Shown here: in pieces, positions 6,116 through 13,064 of the stretch
Numbering within the stretch: the stretch's first letter is position 1
Layout: every line of letters begins with the position of its first letter
NCBI GenBank assembly: GCA_002342205.1
Contig: DDPN01000011.1
Span: forward strand, 1 to 13,064
Source: Chitinophagaceae bacterium UBA2467
Lineage (GTDB): Bacteria; Bacteroidota; Bacteroidia; Chitinophagales; Chitinophagaceae
Reading direction: 5' to 3'
DNA length: 13,064 nt
The notes under the pieces: model-generated
What the model saw: the letters and a program-made list of their open reading frames with translations, nothing else
What the model was told of the DNA's origin: nothing
Database searches by the model: none
Position numbers and translations under genes: made by a program

Positions 6116-9100
6116 ATGCTTGGATATATCTCCAAATTATTCGGCGGTAGTAAATCTGAAAAAGATGTGCGTAGTGTGCAGCCACTAGTGGCCAGCATCA
6201 ACCGCTTTTTTGAACAATATCAATTACTGAGTAACGACCAGCTTCGGTCTAAAACGCAGGAGTTCAGGTCCCGTATACAATCGCACCTGGAAACCATCAA
6301 TGCGCAGATTGCATCCCAAACTCAGCAGGCAGAAGCTTTACCGGCCGCAGACTTGACAGGCAGAGATGCCATTTACCAAGAGGTGGATAAACTTCGCAAA
6401 CAACGAGATAAAGAAATTGAGGTAGTTCTTGAACAGTTATTGCCCGAAGCTTTCGCAGTTGTCAAAGAAGCCGCTCGTCGCTTTAAGGAAAATAAAGAAT
6501 TGGTTGCTTCAGCTACTGATATGGACCGCGATCTCAGTGTATCCAGAGACTATGTACGCATAGAGGGTGATCAATCCATTTTCAAAAACTCATGGACAGC
6601 CGCTGGAGGAACGATTACTTGGAACATGGTGCACTATGATGTGCAATTGATTGGAGGTATCGTTTTGCATCAAGGAAAAATTTCCGAGATGGCCACTGGA
6701 GAAGGTAAAACATTGGTATCTACTCTCCCTGCTTATTTAAATGCATTGCCTGGTGAAGGCGTTCATTTAGTAACGGTCAATGACTATTTGGCTCGACGTG
6801 ACCAAGAATGGAATGGACCTCTTTTTGAATGGCTTGGAATTACGGTTGATTGCATAGATAAACACCAGCCAAATAGCGAAGAAAGAAGAAAAGCTTACGG
6901 AGCGGATATTACCTACGGAACCAATAATGAATTTGGTTTTGACTACCTGCGCGATAACATGGTTCATAGTCCTGATGAAATGGTGCAACGCAAGCATCAT
7001 TACGCGATGGTAGACGAAGTGGACTCGGTTTTAATTGATGACGCACGTACCCCTCTTATCATATCAGGTCCTGTACCCAAAGGGGACGAACAACAATATC
7101 ACATTCATAAGCCACGCATTCAGCAATTGGTTGCCGAGCAAGAAAAAGTAGTTCGCAACTGTCTTACAGAGGCAAAAAAATTAATTGCGGCAGGACAAGA
7201 TGATCCAAAATTGGGTGGACTCTTTTTATTTAGAGCGCATCGTGGTTTGCCAAAATATGGTCCTGTAATAAAATATCTAAGTGAGCCTGGCATTAAAGTT
7301 ATTTTACAAAAAGCTGAAAATTATTATTTGCAAGATCAGCAGCGCTTTATGCCGCAGGTTGATGAGGAACTCTTCTTTTACATTGACGAAAAAAATAACT
7401 CGGTTGATTTAACTGACAAAGGACTAGCTGCCATTACACGCAGTGGAGAGGATCCTGAGTTTTTTGTATTGCCTGATATCGGTGTTCGCTTATCAGAAAT
7501 TGAAAAAAGCGAGTCTCCTGCCGAAGAAAAATTACAGCAGAAAGAAGCCACGCTGAATGACTATGCAATGAAGGCCGACCGCATTCATACGGTTCAGCAA
7601 TTGCTAAAAGCCTACACCCTTTTTGCAAAAGATGTAGAGTACGTCATCATTGACGGTGCAATTAAAATAGTTGATGAGCAAACAGGACGTATCATGGAGG
7701 GCCGCCGATACAGCGACGGCTTACACCAAGCATTAGAGGCAAAGGAAAATGTGAAAATAGAAGCGGCTACCCAAACGTACGCAACCATCACTTTACAGAA
7801 TTATTTCCGCATGTATCATAAGCTGGCCGGTATGACTGGTACAGCAGAAACAGAGGCAGCAGAATTATGGAGTATCTACAAACTAGATGTGGTTAGTATT
7901 CCTACCAATTTAAAAATGACGCGTGTTGACCGCGACGACCTCGTTTACAAAACAAAGCGCGAGAAATACAAAGCAGTTATTGACGAAATTGAAGTGCTTC
8001 GCAATGCAGGACGCCCCTGTCTGGTGGGTACTACTTCTGTTGAGGTGAGTGAGTTGTTGAGTCGCATGCTGCAACAGAAAAAAATTCCTCACAATGTTTT
8101 GAACGCTAAACAACACGCTCGTGAGGCACAAGTTGTAGCAGAAGCAGGCTTAGCGGGCGCAGTAACGATTGCCACCAACATGGCTGGTCGTGGTACAGAT
8201 ATTAAACTAGGTCCTGGCGTTAAAGAGGCGGGAGGTCTAGCGATCATTGGTACCGAAAGACATGAAAGCCGTCGTGTGGATCGTCAGTTAAGAGGTCGTG
8301 CAGGAAGACAAGGCGATCCGGGTTCCAGTCAGTTCTATGTATCACTGGAAGACGATCTGATGCGTATGTTCGGCAGTGAACGGATTGCCGGTATGATGGA
8401 TAAACTGGGTTACAAAGAAGGTGATGTAATCCAACACAGTATGATCAGCAGTAGCATACAGCGTGCGCAAAAAAAGGTGGAAGAGAACAACTTTGGAATT
8501 CGTAAGCGACTACTGGAATATGATGATGTTATGAATATGCAGCGTAACGCTGTATACAAAAGACGCAATCATGCTTTATTTGGCGAAAGACTGGCGTTGG
8601 ATATAGACACTGCATTCTCCGGATTGGCTGAAGGACTCATTGGCTCCTTCAGAGAGCAAGAAGATTTTGATGGATTTAAAATGGCTTGCATTTTAAACTT
8701 TGGTTTAGATACAGCCATTACGCGTGAAGAATTATTAAAAGGAGATGAAAATAAACTAGTTGAAAAATTATACAACGAAGTTATTTCCCGCTATTATCAA
8801 TTAAGAGAAGAATTACAAAAGCAAGCGATTCCTGTATTTAAAAATATTCGACTTACACAGGGCAATCATATCGAAAACGTGGTAGTACCCTTTACTGATG
8901 GAAGAAAAGGATACAATGTGCTGGCCAATCTGAATAAAACGCTTCAGTCAAATGGAGCGGAGCTCACGCAGGCGCTAGAAAGATCTGTTACACTTGCTGT
9001 GATTGATGAAAATTGGAAAGAGCACTTGCGGGCGATGGACGATTTAAAACAAAGTGTACAAACTGCTTACTTGGAACAAAAGGATCCATTGGTTATTTAC

Positions 9101-9412
9101 AAAATGGAAGCGTATCAGTTGTTCCGGAACATGAATGCAGATGTAAACAGAAATATTGTCAACTTTCTCTGTCACGCCAGTCTCCCGGTAGATGGCAATC
9201 AAGCTTCACTCAAAGAAGGTCGCCAACAACGTACAGATATGAGTCGCATGCACGCAAACAAAGAAGAAGTGGATGCAGCTGGACAGGAATATGGTGCAGA
9301 TGAAAAAGACAAACCTGTTCCCGTGACTACAGGTCCTAAAATTGGGAGAAACGACCCTTGCCCCTGTGGAAGCGGCAAGAAGTTTAAGCAATGCCACGGG
9401 AAAGACCTCTGA
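6116..9412 (+). CDS. secA: Preprotein translocase ATPase SecA
   Basis: SecA is the motor ATPase that drives unfolded preproteins through SecYEG. The 1098-residue product has Walker A ATGEGKT at 193-199, the Walker B region DEVDSVLIDDARTP from 300, GMTGTAE at 572-578 opening the second nucleotide-binding domain, ATNMAGRGTD at 686-695, RQLRGRAGRQGDPGSSQF from 723 with the arginine finger region, the helical scaffold WKEHLRAMDDLKQSV, and a C-terminal zinc motif CPCGSGKKFKQCH (C1082, C1084, C1093, H1094) that binds SecB or ribosomes. It is about 200 residues longer than E. coli SecA. Much of the excess lies between about residues 320 and 450 after DEVD, as is usual in Bacteroidota. I chose the ATG at 6116: MLGYISKLFGG is the normal SecA start, whereas the GTG at 6062 would read through the divergent promoter region. 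Its stop directly abuts the stop of the convergent amidohydrolase gene. Confidence 0.98.
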   Translation: MLGYISKLFGGSKSEKDVRSVQPLVASINRFFEQYQLLSNDQLRSKTQEFRSRIQSHLETINAQIASQTQQAEALPAADLTGRDAIYQEVDKLRKQRDKEIEVVLEQLLPEAFAVVKEAARRFKENKELVASATDMDRDLSVSRDYVRIEGDQSIFKNSWTAAGGTITWNMVHYDVQLIGGIVLHQGKISEMATGEGKTLVSTLPAYLNALPGEGVHLVTVNDYLARRDQEWNGPLFEWLGITVDCIDKHQPNSEERRKAYGADITYGTNNEFGFDYLRDNMVHSPDEMVQRKHHYAMVDEVDSVLIDDARTPLIISGPVPKGDEQQYHIHKPRIQQLVAEQEKVVRNCLTEAKKLIAAGQDDPKLGGLFLFRAHRGLPKYGPVIKYLSEPGIKVILQKAENYYLQDQQRFMPQVDEELFFYIDEKNNSVDLTDKGLAAITRSGEDPEFFVLPDIGVRLSEIEKSESPAEEKLQQKEATLNDYAMKADRIHTVQQLLKAYTLFAKDVEYVIIDGAIKIVDEQTGRIMEGRRYSDGLHQALEAKENVKIEAATQTYATITLQNYFRMYHKLAGMTGTAETEAAELWSIYKLDVVSIPTNLKMTRVDRDDLVYKTKREKYKAVIDEIEVLRNAGRPCLVGTTSVEVSELLSRMLQQKKIPHNVLNAKQHAREAQVVAEAGLAGAVTIATNMAGRGTDIKLGPGVKEAGGLAIIGTERHESRRVDRQLRGRAGRQGDPGSSQFYVSLEDDLMRMFGSERIAGMMDKLGYKEGDVIQHSMISSSIQRAQKKVEENNFGIRKRLLEYDDVMNMQRNAVYKRRNHALFGERLALDIDTAFSGLAEGLIGSFREQEDFDGFKMACILNFGLDTAITREELLKGDENKLVEKLYNEVISRYYQLREELQKQAIPVFKNIRLTQGNHIENVVVPFTDGRKGYNVLANLNKTLQSNGAELTQALERSVTLAVIDENWKEHLRAMDDLKQSVQTAYLEQKDPLVIYKMEAYQLFRNMNADVNRNIVNFLCHASLPVDGNQASLKEGRQQRTDMSRMHANKEEVDAAGQEYGADEKDKPVPVTTGPKIGRNDPCPCGSGKKFKQCHGKDL

Positions 9413-10759
9413 TTAGAAGCCTTTCCGTGGTGCTTTTAATTCGTATTTCTGCTCATATCGTTCATTGAGCAATTTGTGCTTATCTGTAAGATCAATTTTT
9501 CTTCCTTGGATAAAGGCGGCTGTTACATTGCTACTTTTCATATCGAGTAAATCACCGCTGCTAACAACGATATTAGCATCCTTACCCACCTCAATACTTC
9601 CGGTTTTATCCGCAACTCCCATAATACGTGCCGCATTTAGTGTAATGGCCGCTAATGCCTCTTCCTTACCCAGACCATACGCAGCAGCTGTGCCTGCATT
9701 GAATGCGAGGTTTCTTCCACGTGTTTGAGAATCGTCATCTGAAATAGAAAAGAGAACGCCCGCTTTTTGAAGTTGTGCAGCTGTTTTGTAGGGCTGGTCC
9801 ACATCATCATCTGTTGCAGTAGGCAAACTGTGTGGTTGCTGTAAAATCACAGACACCTCATGTTGTTTCAATAAATCAGCAACCTGATAACTTTCGCTAC
9901 CCCCTACAATCACCATATCAAACCCAAACTCTTTAACAAAATCGAGTGCAACCAGAATTTGCTTGGTAGTATTAGCATGCATGTAAAGCTTTTGCTTTTT
10001 GTCAAACAACCCTTTTACAGCTTCAAATTTTAGATTTGTGGCTTTCCGATCTGTTAATTGTTGATAGGCCTTTGCCTCACGAAAAAATGTTTTTAATTCT
10101 TCCATTTTTTCTAACCCCTCTTTTACAGGGTCACCCCCTCCTTGTCCACCAAAATTACCCATTCCCCCTCCTCCGCCTCCCCGACCACCAAAACTAGGGC
10201 GTGGCAATAACGTAGGCATATATACATGTAATCCTGCATCTGTTTTATAAGCAGCATCTTCCCAGTTCCAAGCATCTAACTGCACAAGTGAAGAAGTACC
10301 CGCTACGAAATTTCCTTGGGGTACAATGTTTGCGATTAGAATTCCATTAGATCGCAACGTATTAATCACTTTAGAATCGGTGTTGTATGCTACAATAGAG
10401 CGGACACTGGGATTCATATCACCAATCTCCCTGGCATCCTGCGTTGCACGCACGGAGCTGATCTCAATCAGTCCTAAGGTGCTGGTTGGTAAAATCAATC
10501 CGGGATATAGATCCTGTCCTTTCAAGTCAGTCACATTATCAGCTCCAGCAGGAATGGCAATATTATCTCCCACGGCCTCAATTTTTCCATTCGTCACTTT
10601 AATGGTGCCATTGTTGATCACTTTACCATTACCAACGTGAATAGTTGCATTGGTTAAATAATAGCTACCCTTTTGCTCTTTTGCAGGCAATACCGTTTCC
10701 TGCGCAAATACACCAAGGGCCGCTCCAATCAGGTAAAAACTTATTACAAACTTTTTCAT
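9413..10759 (-). CDS. Secreted amidohydrolase-family protein lacking the HxH metal motif
   Basis: A 448-residue protein of the amidohydrolase superfamily, imidazolonepropionase-like branch. Residues 1-20 are a signal peptide (MKKFVISFYLIGAALGVFAQ), so it is exported. The N-terminal beta-sandwich (ATIHVGNGKVINNGTIKV), the barrel, and the C-terminal AITLNAARIMGVADKTGSIE/VGKDANIVV segment that closes the sandwich are clear. At the end of the first barrel strand, where HxH should follow YPGLILP, it has T92-S93-T94, and the usual strand-6 His is replaced in VGGSES. His261 and the Asp cluster at 341-343 remain. It is therefore probably a non-catalytic or altered partner. A Gly-rich tract spans 190-209. 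I chose the ATG at 10759 for the signal peptide; ATGs at 10777 or 10798 would add residues before it. It lies 25 bp downstream of the larger amidohydrolase, same strand: clearly one operon. Substrate unknown. Confidence 0.88.
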   Translation of the reverse strand: MKKFVISFYLIGAALGVFAQETVLPAKEQKGSYYLTNATIHVGNGKVINNGTIKVTNGKIEAVGDNIAIPAGADNVTDLKGQDLYPGLILPTSTLGLIEISSVRATQDAREIGDMNPSVRSIVAYNTDSKVINTLRSNGILIANIVPQGNFVAGTSSLVQLDAWNWEDAAYKTDAGLHVYMPTLLPRPSFGGRGGGGGGMGNFGGQGGGDPVKEGLEKMEELKTFFREAKAYQQLTDRKATNLKFEAVKGLFDKKQKLYMHANTTKQILVALDFVKEFGFDMVIVGGSESYQVADLLKQHEVSVILQQPHSLPTATDDDVDQPYKTAAQLQKAGVLFSISDDDSQTRGRNLAFNAGTAAAYGLGKEEALAAITLNAARIMGVADKTGSIEVGKDANIVVSSGDLLDMKSSNVTAAFIQGRKIDLTDKHKLLNERYEQKYELKAPRKGF

Positions 10760-10784
10760 GACAATCAGTTTATTCATTTGTAGA

Positions 10785-13064
10785 TTAATCATTATCAATT
10801 ACCAATAGACCATGGCTATGTCCATGATCAGAACATGTATGCATCAATTGGTAGCTGGGTTGTGCAGGAATAGTAGGTGCTCCACTTCGCTTTTCACCGT
10901 TCATTTTGCGCACCAGGCGAGTTCTTTCCTGGTCAACTTGTTTTTGCAATACTTCATCTTTTTGACGATCAAAATAAACTACCCCATCTACAATTGTGTA
11001 CAATGACTTTGCATAAATACTAAGTGGATGGTCACTCCATACCACAACATCCGCATCTTTACCTGGAAGCAAACTACCTACGCGATCTTCTACATGCAAC
11101 ATCTTTGCAGGATTTAATGTCACCATTTTCAAGGCTTCTTCTTCAGTCACTCCGCCATACTTCACAATTTTAGCTGCCTCTTGATTTAAGCGTCTTGCCA
11201 TTTCAGCATCATCAGAATTAATTGCAACGGTCAAACCAACTTTTTGCATAATTGCAGCATTGTAAGGAATAGCATCTTCTACTTCCATTTTATACGCCCA
11301 CCAATCAGAGAAGGTAGAGGCGAACGAACCATGTTTCTTCATTTTGTCAGCCACCTTATATCCTTCCAAAATGTGGGTAAACGTATTGACCGTGTAGCCC
11401 ATTTTATTAGCTACTTCCATGGCACCATTGATTTCACTTTGCACATAAGAGTGACAGGTGATGAAGCGACGCTTTTCCAAAATTTCAACCAATGCATCCA
11501 ATTCTAAATCTCTGCGCGGCGCAACAGGAGGCGTTCCTGTTTTTTTATTCTTGTTCAATTCATACGTCTTACGCGCAGTCTCATATTCTTGCCACTGCTT
11601 TTGGTAATCTTTTGCACGTGTAAATGCATCAACCAACACTTGCTCTACTCCCATACGTGTATCGGGGTAACGATTATTACCATTGGGAGAAGCAGAACGT
11701 TTTACATTTTCGCCCAATGCAAATTTGATCTGCCCTGGCCAGTTACGAAACTTCAACCCTTCATCATTTGCACCCCATCTCATTTTAATCAGCTGTGTTT
11801 GTCCGCCAATTACATTGGCTGAGCCGTGTAAAATATGTGAAGTCGTAACACCGCCACTGAGCTGACGGTAAATATTGATATCATCTGGATTTAAGTTATC
11901 ACTGATTCTCACTTCAGATGTAACAGATTGCCCCCCTTCATTGATCGATGCTGCCGCAATATGAGAGTGTTCGTCAATAATTCCTGCGGTGACATGCTTA
12001 CCTGTGCCATCTATAACACGCGCATCGGTAGCAACCAAAGCTTGACCAACTGCCGCAATTTTTCCATCACGCAAAAGCACATCCGTATTTTTCAATACTC
12101 CTTGCTTTTCGTTAGTCCAAACTGTTGCATTGCGAATAAGAATTGTTTCAGATTTTGGCTGTTGCCCATCTTCCCAACCAAAAGGTAAAAATGGATACGT
12201 CACTTTGCCTAAAGCCGGAATATCTTTTTTACGCGCCGTGTCAAGAGTTGGAGGAGTTTGCTTTACTAATGAAGCCGTCCATGTTAATGGATTACCCAAT
12301 GAATCAGTACCCACACCATTCCACTCGCTTCCATTAGAAACACCACTGAGACGCGTAGCTGTCAATGGTAAGGATGACTCTGCCATGCCGGGGAAACGTC
12401 CTCCCATTCCTCTTCTGGAAGAATCTGCAACTGGGCGCTGACGAACAGGAGCAGGTGCATAATTGATCTTCACTTGTTTGCCATCAAAGCTGAAACGAGA
12501 CAGCAACGTATCCTTTGCAAAAAGAGTTGCCGAACCTGCTGACTTAACTTCCAACGTGTAAGTCTCTTTACCAGCTGGAGCAGAAACAATTAATTGATAA
12601 GTACCCGCAACATTTCCTGCATCTTCTTTTATCGTGTATTTGATTCCCTGAATCCAGTTTTGAAGAAGGACTGTCTTATCTTGAAAAAGAGGACCAGTGG
12701 TCAGCAAAAAGTTAGCCAGCTTTCCTTTATCTAAGCTGCCTATCTTATCATACACTCCTAACATTTCTGCAGGAGTTTTTGTTAAGGCTTCTAATGCTTT
12801 GGTGTCAGAGAGTCCATATTCTCTTGCCTTTTGAAGGTTACGAGCAAACTGGCTGACACTACTTAAATCGGAGGTTGTTAAGCAAAAAGGAATTCCCGCT
12901 TTTTCAAAAGCAGCGGGTTGTGTGGGAGCCAATTCCCAATGTTTCATATCATTCAGCGCTACAAATCTTGCATCTGAAGGATCTTCCACATCCTGCGCCA
13001 AGGGGAAATTGAGAGGTAAAATAAATGAGGCGTTAGTACCTTTCATTTCATTGATACGTTGGTA
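10785..13064 (-). CDS. Large tandem-domain amidohydrolase (5' end beyond window)
   Basis: The frame stays open to the window edge, so the N terminus is missing; about 759 residues are visible, numbered here from the Met codon at 13046. Residues 1-115 are the tail of a first amidohydrolase domain (IPFCLTTSDL with D60; EALTKTPAEMLGVYDKIGSL; KGKLANFLL). A beta-rich linker follows (about 120-290), including a Gly/Met/Pro-rich loop (RRGMGGRFPGM). A second amidohydrolase domain begins at SETILIRNATVWTNEKQGVL and has an intact metal site: EHSHIA (H360, H362), ITCHSY (H532), FTHILEGY (H558) and NSDD (D612). It closes with TLNPAKMLHVEDRVGSL and KDADVVVWS. The C terminus is His-rich (HTCSDHGHSHG, 736-746). 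Related Bacteroidota proteins are exported; the signal peptide would be outside the window. Substrate not predictable; peptidase or cyclic-amide hydrolase are possibilities. Confidence 0.88.
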   Translation of the reverse strand, partial: YQRINEMKGTNASFILPLNFPLAQDVEDPSDARFVALNDMKHWELAPTQPAAFEKAGIPFCLTTSDLSSVSQFARNLQKAREYGLSDTKALEALTKTPAEMLGVYDKIGSLDKGKLANFLLTTGPLFQDKTVLLQNWIQGIKYTIKEDAGNVAGTYQLIVSAPAGKETYTLEVKSAGSATLFAKDTLLSRFSFDGKQVKINYAPAPVRQRPVADSSRRGMGGRFPGMAESSLPLTATRLSGVSNGSEWNGVGTDSLGNPLTWTASLVKQTPPTLDTARKKDIPALGKVTYPFLPFGWEDGQQPKSETILIRNATVWTNEKQGVLKNTDVLLRDGKIAAVGQALVATDARVIDGTGKHVTAGIIDEHSHIAAASINEGGQSVTSEVRISDNLNPDDINIYRQLSGGVTTSHILHGSANVIGGQTQLIKMRWGANDEGLKFRNWPGQIKFALGENVKRSASPNGNNRYPDTRMGVEQVLVDAFTRAKDYQKQWQEYETARKTYELNKNKKTGTPPVAPRRDLELDALVEILEKRRFITCHSYVQSEINGAMEVANKMGYTVNTFTHILEGYKVADKMKKHGSFASTFSDWWAYKMEVEDAIPYNAAIMQKVGLTVAINSDDAEMARRLNQEAAKIVKYGGVTEEEALKMVTLNPAKMLHVEDRVGSLLPGKDADVVVWSDHPLSIYAKSLYTIVDGVVYFDRQKDEVLQKQVDQERTRLVRKMNGEKRSGAPTIPAQPSYQLMHTCSDHGHSHGLLVIDND

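Noticed and set aside
9013..9303. Plus-strand 96-codon open frame inside secA
   Set aside because: Out-of-frame shadow of the conserved SecA C-terminal region; no independent support.
12130..12441. Plus-strand open frames antisense to the large amidohydrolase
   Set aside because: They reflect codon use of the real minus-strand gene; no domains and no promoter motif noticed.

Overview
The window looks like chromosomal DNA of a member of the Bacteroidota, probably of the Chitinophagaceae type. Four things point there: exact TAnnTTTG promoter -7 motifs, no clear Shine-Dalgarno sequences, a roughly 1100-residue SecA with a large insertion and a zinc-binding tail, and a pair of exported amidohydrolases of a kind common in that phylum. 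Most of the content is housekeeping. No phage, insertion sequence, CRISPR array or other mobile element is visible.

Layout. At the left edge is a minus-strand tRNA with anticodon CAT. It is followed, still on the minus strand, by an unrecognised membrane protein: signal peptide, kelch-like beta-propeller, one transmembrane helix and a cytoplasmic winged-helix-like tail. Its reading frame has no conventional start upstream of the signal peptide, and a 33-bp near-perfect palindrome abuts the best start candidate. Next on the minus strand come a beta-CASP metallo-beta-lactamase-fold hydrolase, lysA (diaminopimelate decarboxylase), scpB (condensin partner) and atpG (F1 ATPase gamma). Their order of transcription is atpG, scpB, lysA, MBL protein, kelch protein, tRNA. 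Only scpB and lysA (18 bp apart) are tightly enough spaced to be confidently co-transcribed.

A 56-bp divergent intergenic region separates atpG from secA, the only plus-strand gene. That region has one TAnnTTTG motif on each strand. secA ends exactly where the next minus-strand gene ends, with the two stop codons abutting. The right third is a two-gene minus-strand operon of secreted amidohydrolases. The upstream one is large, runs off the right edge, and carries the end of one amidohydrolase domain plus a complete second one with an intact metal site. The downstream one has lost the HxH metal motif.

The points most worth a second look are the kelch/TM/HTH-like protein with its palindrome and odd start, the degenerate amidohydrolase paired with an intact tandem one, and the compact atpG/secA promoter region. 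I found nothing that clearly amounts to a new multi-gene system.
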